The translations under genes were made by a program, and so were the position numbers. From Channallabes apus (Eukaryota; Chordata; Actinopteri; Siluriformes; Clariidae): a stretch of 64,000 bases of DNA. Position 1 is the stretch's first letter, and each line of letters starts with the position of its first letter. The DNA lies in assembly GCA_030522415.1 (NCBI GenBank), contig CM060131.1, positions 13,908,703-13,972,702 on the forward strand, read 5' to 3'. This document shows positions 32,900 to 44,410 of this stretch, piece by piece. Below the pieces are notes generated by a model. That model had not been told where the DNA came from, made no database searches, and was given only the letters and a program-made list of their open reading frames with translations.

Positions 32900-35805
32900 T
32901 GACTTGAGACTAATACAGGTATAGTCACACTCTTATTGTTGGGTTGTAGTAACTACTTTTTCTTCCCGAGAATCTTACGGTTCTGGCAAACTTTTCCAGA
33001 TGTGAGAAGCATGACTTATCGGACCTGGGATGTTGTCTCCCCCCCCCCCCCTCATCCCTCGGGGCCGGGCAATGGCTATGCGAGGCAATTTAATCCATAT
33101 CCCCTCATGCTTGGCCTTGGAGTGAAAACGTTGGTGACAGACGCAGGCATCTGGCTTGAGTTTGGAGAAAATGCTGCTGGTGATGTCATCACTGACTGAA
33201 GCTGGCTGGATTTTTGATGAAGGATTGCTTGTGGCCCTCTTTGTTTTTTCTGGTAATCAGAGTAGCTTGAGCTTTTTTCTTGGTTCGCTCTGTAAGGTTT
33301 CAAGCTGTAACTGCCTCCAGGTCACCCTTTAATGTCCTTGGGTCAACACTCTGCGTGCAAGGCCTGCCATACAACAGCCTCAAAGCCTCAAAGACAGTCC
33401 ATCTATGTGGTATGTATGTACAGCCTCACTCGAGTCAGAAGCACGTTTTTCCTCTCCACAAAGTCTTCACCAATAGAGTTTTTATATCAATCACCGATAA
33501 AAGCTTGCCTGAGGTCTGCTCGTCTAAGACCATGTCCCTGCACCCTCGTTGAATGCTGGGGAGGCGGTTGACAACACCCTCATGCCCCCACCTTTAATTA
33601 AAATTGGGAATTGTGGAACTGCCCATATTAAATAACAAATCCTCTTCACCCCCATCCTCTCTACTGTACAAAGATCTATGTCCAGTCTTTAATGGTGTAG
33701 CTATCTGCTTTTTACTGGTGTTTTAGTGCTTCTGTCTGACCTCTCTCCACATGTCTGCACCCCCTCCTGTTCCTCTACATCCTTCTCTACACATAGCTTT
33801 TCCCCTCTCTGTAAATCTACCCCCACTTTTCTTATACTTCTCTGCATAACATTCCTTCTCCATCTCACCAGAACCTTCCCCCATTCCCTTACGCTTAGGA
33901 ATTCGACTGTCTTCCTGCACCTACTATATGGGGGAGGTGTAACTAACTTCTCTCTGGCTACTTCGGCCTTACTTCCTGACTTCCTTAACTTTTTCCATCA
34001 CTTCCTGTTTCTTTCTTACCAACTTCACTTATTCTTTCTTAACCAAAGCTAGGACCACTCTTTCCTGCTGTCTTTTCAACTTCTCCAGACATGCTTTCTC
34101 TCTCTTGCCGCCGCTTTGTAATTTTCTTATCAAGGTGTCCATCTCAGAACACAGTGCTGAATCCTTTGGCCATCTTGCAATCATATCGTTGGTCCTCTTT
34201 TTGCTACTTATTGGAGGTCTTAGTGATGAGATCTTCACACAAAGGATGCTTCGGCACTAAAGTCTCCACCGGAGAGGAGATTATGCTTTAGCCTATGTCA
34301 CCACTTAGACATTTATTTATTTAATTTTTTATTTTATTTATTTATTATTATTATTATTTTTTATTTTATGCCTATGCACTTACTTAATGGCTAAATTTAC
34401 TTACAACAATATACACTCTTTTAGAATCACAGAAGTATCCACCTCCACTTACCCAAGGCTCATCAATGATAATCACTCCTGAATCTACACCACTTCACTA
34501 TTTTCAAATTAACACTTGGTAAAAAGCATAGTGCTTTTATGCACCGTGAACACTTTTATCAGTAAGTGTGTAATGCCACAATATTAATATGGGGTTCATA
34601 CACATTCACCACTCCACACTATTTATTTATTTATTTATTCAGACTTTATCCCTCTTTTCCTAGAAAATTGGGCTTATTCTTTTCATACTTGTCCCCCTGC
34701 TAAAAGGGCTCATTGTTCCACTCACACGTGTCCCTTTATTGATTAATATTTATCTATTTAATTATTAGGCTAGCTATTACTTTAATAGGGCTCATTCAGA
34801 CACACGTCTCTGGACTGGCAGCAAGCTGCCCCCCTCTGAGGGTTGCACACACAATTCCCTCGGGAGGTCCAGCCTGCTCACAGCACACAGAGCTTATCTC
34901 ATTCAACCAATTCTCTCTCTCTCTCTCTCTCCACACACACTAGGCGAACATAGAGCTCTCACACACTCAAACAGAAACAAATAGACACAAAATCACAGAC
35001 ACAAACAATTGCAATTGAATTCAACTTAAATCAACTTAATGGCACAAATCGTGCTCCCCATACGAAGAGATATTAATTACCCCTGTCACTCATATCAATA
35101 AAACATAAGGGGTGATTTCTTATGATGTACAATTGTACATTCCACATACGAAGAGATATTAATTAATTACCACACCACCCAACTCATACCATATAACATT
35201 TACGGTGGCTACAAAAATTGCTTATGACATACAACAGTACGTTCCTCATACAAAGGGTATTTTTTTATTAATTGCTGGGTAACCTTACACAAGCAATATA
35301 ACTAATTAAGCGCAATTCCTTATTAATTTGCTGCACTACCCATGCCATCCATCAAGGCCCACTTGACAATGAGTACAAATTAATACAGAGATTATCTACC
35401 TTTTTCCTGTCCTGTTATCTATCAAAGCCCACTTAACAAAACAAATAGACACTCAAATGCGCTTCCTCATACCGTCTGTTACTGTTGCCATCAATCAATG
35501 CCCACTTGACAACACCCAGACCAATGCAATGCTTATCTTCTCAATTCACTATCAGTACAACTGTTAGTAATCTGATGCATGCATTCTCTTCTGGAAACAA
35601 AGCCCATTTTAAATTACTTGAGTTGGAGAGGCCTTTATTAGGAGTCCTTACCACCATGGGTGATCCTCAGCCAACAACACAACCTAAGTATATAAGCAAA
35701 AGTTGCTTACCTTTGTAAGTGGCCACCTGGTTGTGTTGCTGACCAAGGAAGCCCACGCCGGTCAGTCACCTTTGCCCTTTTTCCACCCTGCTCGCAGCGC
35801 CATTA
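32900..35805 (-). pseudogene. Probable gag and leader region of the provirus, degraded
   Basis: Short charged minus-strand frames at 33076-33303, 33723-33920 and 34029-34238 lie where gag is expected. I see no recognisable zinc knuckle. 34310-34370 is ATTT-rich, and 34910-34935 is a CT run. Confidence 0.3.
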
Positions 35806-36148
35806 TGTTGTGGAAAAATACTCAGAGTCGGGCCCTGCTTACAGAAGATTACGACCTTTATTATCAAACAACAAGGCCGGAGCTGTGTCCGTGGAGCAAC
35901 TGAATTCTCTTGCTGTGTGCTATAGTACATATGCAGTGCCTGCCCCTCCTCTCTGCAACATCTGGGTTTCATTAAAGGGCCGTCTTTAGCCCCCCCAATG
36001 TAAAGCTTGGGTTTCCTATATGCAATGCACACAAAGAAGCCTATGTCCCAGCTTGCACACACATCCACGATTTTATACTGATAAGGTATCTTCTAACCCC
36101 CCAAAAGTAAGTAAAATCAAATGAAATCAAATAAAAATTTCTCCCATA
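35806..36148 (-). repeat. 5' LTR of the provirus
   Basis: Near-identical partner of 27851-28193. The target duplication GTGG follows at 36149. Confidence 0.88.
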
Positions 36149-37589
36149 GTGGCCTCACTTCGCCTCTAGGAATCAGGGCTCTTTCAGCCAAAGGGATTGC
36201 CTCATCTATTGCACTATCAAGAGGTATTCCCCTGCAGCAAGTGTCTGCTAAGCAGGTAAACCCAGTCCACTGCCAAATTGTTTCAATGCTGGAGTTTCCC
36301 TCCTCGCAACAGGCACCCTATTGCTCTTGAAGCCTTCTGTCCTCCACGCTTACAGCTTCGGAGCAGGAGAGACTTCACTTGCTGTGTCCAGCTTGTGCTC
36401 TTCAGATCTACGTCCACCGCATCAGCTAGTGGCGTAGGTCAGAGCAGTTTCTACATGTGCTGGATGAGACATGCTATTGCCCTCTCCTATGAGGCGCGTG
36501 GCCTCACTTCGCCTCTAGGAATCAGGGCTCTTTCAGCCAAAGGGATTGCCTCATCTATTGCACTAGCAAGAGGTATTCCCCTGCAGCAAGTGTCTGCTAA
36601 GCAGGTAAACCCAGTCCACTGCCGAATTGTTTCAGTGCTGGAGTTTCCGTCCTCGGGTCTATGCCTTAGCACTTTCAGGACGTGCGTAACTGCATCCTCT
36701 CTCAACTATCTTCCAAAAGCTAACTATAAACCCAACAGGCACCCTATTGCTTTTGAAGCCTTCTGTCCTCCGCGCTTACAGCTTCGGAGCAGGAGAGACT
36801 TCACTTGCTGTGTCCAGCTTGTGCTCTTCAGATCTACGTCCACCGCATCAGCTAGTGGCGTAGGTCAGAGCAACTTCTTCATGCTCTGGATGAGAGATGC
36901 TATTGCCCTCTCCTATGAGGCGCGTGGGCTCACTTCGCCTCTAGGAATCAGGGCTCATTCAACCAGGGGATCGCCTCAGCTATTGGATTAGCAAGAGGTA
37001 TTCCCCTGCAACAAGTGTGTGCCAAGCAGGTAGACCCAGTCCACTGCCAAAATGTTTCAGTGCTGGAGCTTCTGCAGTAAAAGCTTGTCCTTGGGCTTGT
37101 GCCCTAGTACCCTCAGGATTTTCTTAGCTGCATTGTTTGAAGCCTTCTGTCCTCCGCCTTTTACAGCTTCGGAGCAGGAGAAACTTCACTTACTATCCAG
37201 TATGTGCTCTTCAGATTCACGTCCACCACATCAGCTAGTGGCGTAAGTCAGAGCGCCACTATACTGGGTGAGAGATGCATATTGCCCTCTCCTATGAGGC
37301 GCGTGGGTTCACTTCGCCTCTGGGAAGCAGGGCTCACCCAACCAGGGTGATCATCCCAGTCTCACCAGCAGGAGGTATCCCCTGCAGTAATTGTGTGGCG
37401 CGAAGGGTTGGTTCCTCCCCGCACACATTTCTTACATTTATAAATCTGGATGTTCATGCTACTCCGGGCTCACTGCCCCCGAGTTAGCTGCCCAGGCATA
37501 GCTCTGAGACCTTCTTGGCTTTGTGCGCACACGCTGGAGAGCACAACCTTGGGGTCCAGACACCTGTAGTGCGGCGGCGTTGGTATTCT

Positions 37590-37963
37590 CGTTCCCATAG
37601 CGTTTTCACGCAGCATCGAGTGTAGCCTTGCTAGGGAACGTCTCGGGTTACATTTCTGTAACCCTGTTCCCTGAAAGGCGGGAACGAGATGCTGCGTCGC
37701 AATGCCGCACTACCACGTGACCGGACGGCTGTTCAGACAAATTAATCTGAGGTCGTTGCCGGCTCACCTGTTTTTATAACCTCCACCTACATCTAATCAG
37801 ATGACGTCACCTGTCGAGGTTATATATAGCCAAAAACTTTGGCGTGTTTTCACAGCATGCTTCAACGACCGGCAACGCGACAAACTGCTTCCCATAGCGT
37901 TTTCACGCAGCATCTCATTCCCGCCTTTCAGGGAACAGGGTTACAGAAATGTAACCCGAGACG
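37590..37963 (+). repeat. DIRS internal complementary region and right terminal repeat
   Basis: 37590-37712 joins the complements of the two element ends; 37731-37963 is the right terminal repeat ending GTAACCCGAGACG. It contains TGACGTCACC and TATATATAGCC. Confidence 0.85.
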
Positions 37964-39250
37964 TTTTCGTGTAAAAACCTGAACCTACGGAGCCCCCCAG
38001 GGGTCCTGTGGTAAATAAATAAATAAATTAAATAATAACGAACCGAGCGCGCGGATTAATACACCGAGATGTGTATTTCTTACCCCCACCCCGAGTGAAA
38101 ACGGCGTGTTCAGACAAAGCCTCGCCAGTTAGATTCCATTTCTGAACAAACTGAGTCGTGTGTGTTAAAGCATTAAATGGTAAAAGAGCACTAGCAATAA
38201 ACGTTTTTTTCTGAATCCGAATTTTATTAATAAGTTACAAGTTAAATTTCAACTGTAAAGAACCTGTACATATGTTCATACAGTATTGACAGCAGCTCTA
38301 ATTTGTCTAAGTCGCATTGCAGACAAGAAAAAGAAGTCGAGTCATCCTGTGACCCTGCATGCTTAATCTTTCCACACATGATTCTTGCTTCTCACTTTTT
38401 CCTTAATCTCCGGTTCGGTTCTGGTTTCGGTCTGTTCTCATGAGTTGTGAAGCGAGAGGAACAAAGTATAAATATTGTTCATTTGCTAAATTAAGTATCA
38501 TGAATTTTAATTGAATATCTATCTCTATTTTTTTCACAGCAGTTTGTGACTGAAAGTGTGTCTGCATCTGACTTCAGGAGTTTCCTGACCAACGTATCTA
38601 ACGGTCATATTTAAAAATCATAAAGTACAAAACGTTTCTGTTAGTGTTTAATTTTGTTTCTATGATTAATACTTATTTGTGGTGTTTTATGTTATGTACA
38701 TCTTTTCAAATTGAGACCTCATTTGTAAGTTACTGTTTTCTCGTTTTTCTATAAATTAATCAAATGTTTGCTTGTTATTAAATGTATTTTTTATAAAAAA
38801 TAAATAAATAAACGAATCTGTTTTATTATTAGCTGAGAGTGTGGTTTATTTATTTATCATATTTGGTCATTGTAACATGCATTAGGGAGCATTATCTCTG
38901 CGAAGTGTGTCTGCTATCTGGGAATTAATTACCTTTACTTGGCTATTTTAAATAAATCTAATTTGTGTGTTAAATATAATTATTTAACTTTTACTTGATT
39001 TCTTTGATTGTTTCTTTGATTATGTGTAAAGAAAATACAATTTATATATTCGTGTTTAATTACAAAAAACATTTTAATGGTTAGTGATTGTTGCAGACAT
39101 TCACATTATTTTTTGGGGAAGAGCTTGGCTTGTACAGGCTACTCATCAGCAGTCGGCGCCCCGCTGTAACCAGAAGATCAAAGGAGCAGTTATCGGCTGA
39201 CACGTAGCCTTCTGAGTTTGGAGACCCACAGAACCCCCACTGTATTATAA
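37964..39250. other. Region without recognised genes
   Basis: AT-rich intergenic sequence with TAAA and TTTA runs. No supported coding sequence or known repeat. Confidence 0.4.
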
Positions 39251-39252
39251 TG

Positions 39253-39375
39253 CCTCTTCTCACCTTTCATTCATGATTTCGCTGATGGGGGAATTCGTAC
39301 AATTGGGGGTTTTAAAAACAATTAACAAGGCCGAGTAGACGTCTCTGCCTAAAATGTTTTTCGCCAGCAAAACAC

Positions 39376-39406
<31 letters not shown>

Positions 39407-39915
39407 AAAATTCACAATCACATTCCAGCTCTTATTCCCAGCCGTGGTCAAATAATGGATGAAATAATTATTCAATGCTGGACACAAACAGCAAAAAATA
39501 TGAAAAGCCCTAAGCACTTTATTGCTTTTCATCATGTTTTTTGCTGTTTGTGTCCAGCATATATATATAGTTAATTCATGTCTATGATCTAAAAAAATAT
39601 AAAAACATATGATCTTTTTGAGTTATGAGTTGTTGTTTTTTATTATTCATAAGACAACCTTTCAGTTTTGTAAATATTCTAGTTATAGTGTGTTAAGTCT
39701 TTCTTAAACAGTTTTGAGAATTAGACCATCCAGCTAAGATCAATATTATTAATATTAAGCATTTTATTTCTATTTATTCTATGCTTTGCTGGAGAAATAC
39801 ATTTTAGGCAGAGACGTCTCGGTCTTGTTAAATAGTTTTAAACCCCTGAATTGTGCCAATTCCCCCATCCGAAACCGGTTTGATAACTTCTCACCAATCA
39901 AAGGTGAGAAGAGGG
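39253..39915. mobile_element. Foldback element with about 120-bp inverted arms and central hairpin
   Basis: The arm 39253-39371 (CCTCTTCTCACCTTTCATTC ... GTCTCTGCCTAAAATG) is repeated inverted at 39788-39915 with substitutions. The 415-base centre has a CT run (39372-39404) and a near-perfect hairpin (39475-39560). No coding sequence. I take it as a MITE- or foldback-type element; its superfamily is unknown. Confidence 0.7.
39475..39560. repeat. Hairpin, about 33-bp stem and 17-base loop
   Basis: The left arm ATGCTGGACACAAACAGC, continued by AAAAAATATGAAAAG, pairs with CTTTTCATCATGTTTTTT and GCTGTTTGTGTCCAGCAT, with one substitution and a 3-base bulge. The stem length resembles a microRNA precursor, but a related hairpin at 53993-54055 suggests a repeat family. 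Confidence 0.8.
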
Positions 39916-39974
39916 ACTGAGCTGTAACTGAGCGCGCTTTCACGTTTTACTGTAAAGACACACACACACACATA

Positions 39975-41285
39975 CAGGCACGTGCAGAGGGGGGAGGGCG
40001 GCGGGTGCTTGAGCACCCGCCCCTTGCCTCCAGGATGCCTCAAGTATGGGCGTAAATTTCATTTAACAGTAGGGGGGACAATAAATATAAAATTTCTCAT
40101 GAGCAATTTTTGAAGGGGACACATATAATACAGTCAAATTGTACTTATAAAGATATGTCCCCACAGTGAAAAACTTTGCTTCTATCATTATTATTGTAGC
40201 ACGGAGACTGCACCATTATGGTTATTTTCAAAGTTTTTCTCAGGTTCAATGACAAAGCAGATTTTTCTTCAAAACTATTTATTGCATTGTTTATGTTGTT
40301 TACAGTCAAGCCATCAACATACAATAAAATGTAAACATGAGATCTAAACTAAAAACTGTGCTCCCTGTGCTGGTGCTGGCAATATCATCTCTTTGTCCTG
40401 CTGTCTCCGGCTCCCTCCCTGGTCCTGAATCTGCCCCTTCCTCTACTCTCACTGTCTCAGAACAGACTGACTCCTGAAGCAGAAAAAAATGCAGGAAAAG
40501 ATGTTTTCCATACTCATAATAACTAACGTGTTTACATTACACTTGTTAAATTTAAAGATCATACTGTAAATTGGTGAGCCTATTACTTTCTACTAAACAG
40601 CCACAACTCAAAAAACATTAAAGAAATTGTTCACCTCCCAAAAATTGTAAAAAATCTGTCATTATCCCTTCAATAAAAGCACCACACTTACCCAACACTG
40701 TACATCTGATTGACCCTGGTCTACCTGTCCCTCAATAATTTCTGTCTCCTTTGCCTGTGATTGATATTGTGACATTAGTATTTTCATAAGCACCCATTCT
40801 TAAAGCCAAATTTCCTTAATATGTGAACTTGTACTTACTTGGCGTTTAAGTCACTGAAAAATTATCTTATGTCCATTTATCTAGGACACTGCAAGGCAAG
40901 TTTATTTATACTGTAGCACATTTCATACACAATGGTCATTCAAATTGCTTTACATAAAGAAAGTAAAACTATCAACAAATAATCACAACCATAAAAACAA
41001 GGAATAAAAAAAGGTTCAAAATTGTATTTAAAATGAATTAAGACACTTAGAACAGAATGGATATTGATTATACAAAAATATACAATTCGGACTAGGCACA
41101 GTGCTCATTTAGTAAATGTACAGCTAAACAATATGCTAATTGTGGCCGTTAATGTTAAGTTAACATTATGCCAAGTCGTCACAAATAAAACACTGCATGG
41201 GAAACTGTGTTTGTCGTGTTAGTTGCAGTGCACTTTTTTCAGCGGATTTTTCCGCTACCGCGGATCAGTTTATCAACTTGTAATA
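39975..41285. repeat. Composite of dispersed teleost repeats
   Basis: 39985-40160 contains GGGTGCTTGAGCACCCGCCC and ATTTCATTTAACAGTAGGGG, a familiar fish repeat start. 40892-41110 contains GGCAAGTTTATTTATACTGT and CAAATTGCTTTACATAAAG, another very common fish repeat. The rest (40160-40890) is AT-rich with no gene. The likely far edge of the first element is near 43700 (GAGGGTGCGCTGCCCTCTC). Confidence 0.45.
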
Positions 41286-41287
41286 TA

Positions 41288-42923
41288 CAGTATCTCACAA
41301 AAGTGAGTACACCCCTCACATTTTTGTAAATATTTTATTATATCTTTTCAAGGGACAACGGTAAAGATATGAAACTCTGATAGAATGTAAAGTAATAAGT
41401 GTACAGATTGTATAATGGTGTAAAGTTGATGTCCCCTCAAAATAACTCAACACACAGCCATTAATGTCTGAACTGCTGGCAACAAAAGTGAGTACACCCC
41501 TAAATGAAAATGCCCAAATTGTGCCCAATTAGCCCTTTTACCTTCCCGTTGTCATGTCACTCGTTAGTGTTACAAGGTCTCAGGTGTCCTTGGGGATCAG
41601 GTGTGTTAAATTTGGTGTTATCACTCTCACACTCATACTGGTCACTAGACGTTTAACACGGCACCTCATGGCAAAGAATTCTCTGAGGATGTGAAAGAAA
41701 GAATTATTGCTCTACACAAAGATGGCCTAGGCTATGAGAAGATTGCTAACACCCTGAAACTGACCTGCAACACGGTGGCTAAGACCACACAGCGGTTTAA
41801 AAGGACAGGTTCCACTCAGTACAGGCCCTGCCATGGTAGACCAAAGAAGAAGAAGAGTGCACATGCTCAGCGTCATGTCCAGATGTTGGCTTTTGAAAAT
41901 AGACATGTGAGTGCTGCCAGCATTGCTGCAGAGGTTGAAGGGATGGGGAGCCAGCCTGTCAGTGCTCAAACCATATGACGCACACTGCATCAAATTGGTC
42001 TGTATGGCTGTCGTCCCAGAAGAAAGCCTCTTCTAAAGATGATGCACAAGAAAGCCCGCAAACAGTTTGCTGAAGACAAGCAGACTAAGGACATGGCATA
42101 CTTGAACCACATCCTGTAGTCTGATGAGACCAAGATAAACTTATTTGGTTCAGATGGTGTCAAGCGTGTGTGGCGGCGACCAGGTGAAGAGTACAAAGAC
42201 AGATGTGTCTTGCCTACAGTCAAGCAAGGTGGTGGGAGTGTCATGGTTTGGGGCTGCATGAGTGCTGCTGGCACTGTGGAACTACAGTTCATTGAGGGAA
42301 CCATGAATGCCAACATGTACTGTGCCATACTGAAGAAGAACATGATCCCCTGCCTTCGGAAACTGGGCCGTAGAGCAGTATTCCAACATGATAATGACCC
42401 CAAACATACTTCCAAGACAACCACTGTCTTGCAGAAGAACCTGAGGGTAAAGGTGCTGGACTGGCCAAGCATGTCTCCAGACCTAAACCCTATTGAGCAT
42501 CTGTGGGGCATCCTCAAACGGAAGGTGGAGAAGCACAAGGTGCCTAACATCCACCAGCTTCGTGACGTGATCAAGGAGGAGTGGAAGAGGATTCCCATGA
42601 CAACCTGTGAAGCTCTAGTGAACTCCATGCCCAAGAGAGTTAAGACAGTGCTGGAAAATAATGGTGGCCACACAAAATACTGACACTGGGCACAGTTTGA
42701 ACATTTTCATTTAGGGGTGTACTCACTTTTGTTGCCAGCAGTTCAGACTTTAATGGCTGTGTGTTGAGTTATTTTGAGGGAACATCAACTTTACACCATT
42801 ATACAAGCTGTACACTGATTACTTTACATTCTATCAGAGTTTCATATATTTAGCATTGTCCCTTGAAAAGAAATAAAATATTTACAAAAATGTGAGGGGT
42901 GTACTCACTTTTGTGAGATACTG
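41288..42923 (+). mobile_element. Nearly intact Tc1-like element, family F (1636 bp)
   Basis: The ends are CAGTATCTCACAAAAGTGAG and its inverse, with TA at 41286-41287 and 42924-42925. The surrounding sequence (CTTGTAATATA before, TACATTTTAGGAATATATTA after) is found joined without insert at about 43630-43670, an empty-site reference. The inverted repeats are about 230 bp. Confidence 0.94.
41672..42683 (+). pseudogene. Tc1-like transposase, family F (only two stops in the main frame)
   Basis: One frame covers nearly the whole protein: helix-turn-helix part (GLGYEKIANTLKLTCNTVAK), second DNA-binding part ending at a TGA (41979), then HQIGLYGCRPRRKPLL, a TAG (about 42117) just before SDETKINLF, then [11 protein letters not shown] and PDLNPIEHLW with 34-residue spacing, ending GGHTKY. 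Both stops look like single transitions (TGA from CGA, TAG from TGG). The start codon region may carry a one-base change. Of the transposases here this is the least decayed. Confidence 0.92.
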
Positions 42924-43509
42924 TATACATTTTAGGAATATATTAACATTTGCAGACATCATTATATGTTCAATGGAACTTGTAAGCCTTTGAATGGTGT
43001 TAAAAATACTTGCAAAACAAGTATTGCAGCCATACATTGGAGGGAACTTCTGAGGTGGTCAGTGATTGATGGCACGGTCGGTCGGAGGGGGTTGTGATCA
43101 CACCTATTGATCTTTTGTTCTAGGCTATCGGTCAAATATCTCTCCACTTGGAAGCAAAAACATGCAAGGGATTTCAGCATCTCGACGCACATACTAAGCT
43201 GTTTATAAAGTAGATACTGTTTGTTTTTTCATTTTGTAATTTTTCCCGTGTTTACTGTGTACTGTATGTATATTCATTTTTTAATGAATTACTGTAAATA
43301 AACTACACATTCCGTTACCAGAAATGACTTTTCTGTTTTTTGTGTGTGCTAAACTAAACTTCAGGGTCAAAGTAATATTGATTTTATTTGAAAAGTATTA
43401 TATATTTACAATGCTGATAAGTTCAAGCTTAGATTCATATATAAACTGCTTCAAAGTCTTTCAACCCCGTGACCGCTGAAATCAGACAGACGGAGGGCTC
43501 AAGGGAGGT

Positions 43510-43514
<5 letters not shown>

Positions 43515-43555
<41 letters not shown>

Positions 43556-43570
43556 ATGTGTGTGTGTGCA
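43515..43570. repeat. (GT)n microsatellite
   Basis: GT runs interrupted by GCGCGC. Confidence 0.9.
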
Positions 43571-43719
43571 CGTGCGCTTCAGCCTGTCCTTTTTTCAGCG
43601 GATTTTTCCGCTACCGCAGATCAGTTTATCAACTTGTAATATATACATTTTAGGAATATATTAACATGTGCAGACATTTATTTGAGGGTGCGCTGCCCTC
43701 TCTTGCCCCTACGTAGAGC

Positions 43720-43721
<2 letters not shown>

Positions 43722-43808
<87 letters not shown>
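43722..43808. repeat. (CA)n then (TCTA)n microsatellite
   Basis: About 14 CA units followed by about 14 TCTA units. Confidence 0.95.
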
Positions 43809-44410
43809 ATATAAATACACATTTGAAATCTGCATCTACATTTTCTGTTACAAGTATAGAATTAGGTTCAGCTGAAACTCATGATCAATGGTGTTAGGGT
43901 ACTTATGTAGTGATAATTAGTTTCAGCCAAATCATTAAAACTAACAATGGACTATGACACTCTTGAGAGGGGATATGAAGGTGTTATTCATTTATTTATT
44001 CTCTACAAGGGTGCGAACTACAGTACACAGACCACAAACTGTAACTTTCTCTTATACTACTATAAAAATTCTAAATATAAACAAACAAAATACAGCTTTT
44101 TTTCCTCAGAGGTAAACGGAAAAGTGAAGTTGTTCAGCTGTTTACTGTCACTGCAGCTTCTTCAAAGTCTTCCCACTCCGTGACCGCTGAAATCCGACAC
44201 GACACCACGTTAGGCTGCGTCTTGACTCATTTGTATACCGACGGTGATTGGATGTTTCCCGAGGGCTCAGGGGAGTGTGTGTGTCTGTGTCTATGTGTGT
44301 GCGTGCGCGCGCGTACTTCTTCTACTGTTCTAAATACCCTAAATATAAACAAACAAAATACAGCTTTTTTTTTCAGAGGTAAACGGAAAAGTGAAGATGT
44401 TCAGTGTCAC

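Larger units (their letters stand above)
27851..36148 (-). mobile_element. Endogenous-retrovirus-like provirus with two LTRs (8.3 kb)
   Basis: Two direct repeats of 343 bp (27851-28193 and 35806-36148) enclose 7.6 kb and are flanked by a 4-bp duplication, GTGG (27847-27850 and 36149-36152). Orientation is minus: a purine-rich tract (GAGGGGGGGA on the minus strand) lies beside the left LTR, and a primer-site-like TGGCGCTGCGAGC lies beside the right LTR. Pol fragments are on the minus strand. The space where env would be, between integrase and the left LTR, is only about 1 kb, so env seems largely deleted. All frames are heavily broken. Confidence 0.85.
27305..37490 (+). pseudogene. DIRS tyrosine recombinase C-terminal end, amplified into five tandem partial copies
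   Basis: Copies start (at TGCTCTTCAG) at 27321, 27745, 36395, 36822 and 37204; the second is split by the provirus and resumes at 36149. Spacings are 424 and 427 bases where intact. Each reads ALSYEARG, then a region corresponding to RAHSTRG, the recombinase H-x-x-R box. The fourth copy keeps RAHSTRG; others read RALSTLG or RALSAKG and have lost the His and/or Arg. The last copy extends to the true end (SSPHTFLTFINLDVHATPGS). The 36278-36991 frame spans two units without a stop. Confidence 0.8.
24741..37963 (+). mobile_element. DIRS-type (tyrosine recombinase) retrotransposon, interrupted by a provirus
   Basis: The left terminus TTCCCTAGCAAGGCTACAC (24741-24950) is the inverse of sequence at 37731-37912. 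An internal complementary region at about 37590-37712 joins the complement of the left terminus directly to the complement of the right terminus (CGTCTCGGGTTACATTTCTG). This is the diagnostic DIRS layout. Order of coding: reverse transcriptase, RNase H, tyrosine recombinase, all plus strand and broken. Without the 8.3-kb provirus the element is about 4.9 kb, somewhat short for fish DIRS1 elements. Confidence 0.9.
43450..44410. repeat. Local duplications around GT-rich blocks
   Basis: 43450-43530 (CTTCAAAGTCTTTC, CGTGACCGCTGAAATC, GGAGGGCTCA) recurs at 44157-44275. CTAAATATAAACAAACAAAA plus the following CAGAGGTAAACGGAAAAGTG recurs at 44070-44130 and 44340-44395. No gene supported. Confidence 0.65.

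Noticed and set aside
42003..42673. A 227-codon minus-strand open frame
   Set aside because: It is the antisense shadow of the family F Tc1 transposase, whose plus-strand motifs explain the openness.
43722..43808. Regular repeats as a possible CRISPR-like array
   Set aside because: Simple CA and TCTA microsatellite with no spacers; eukaryotic context.
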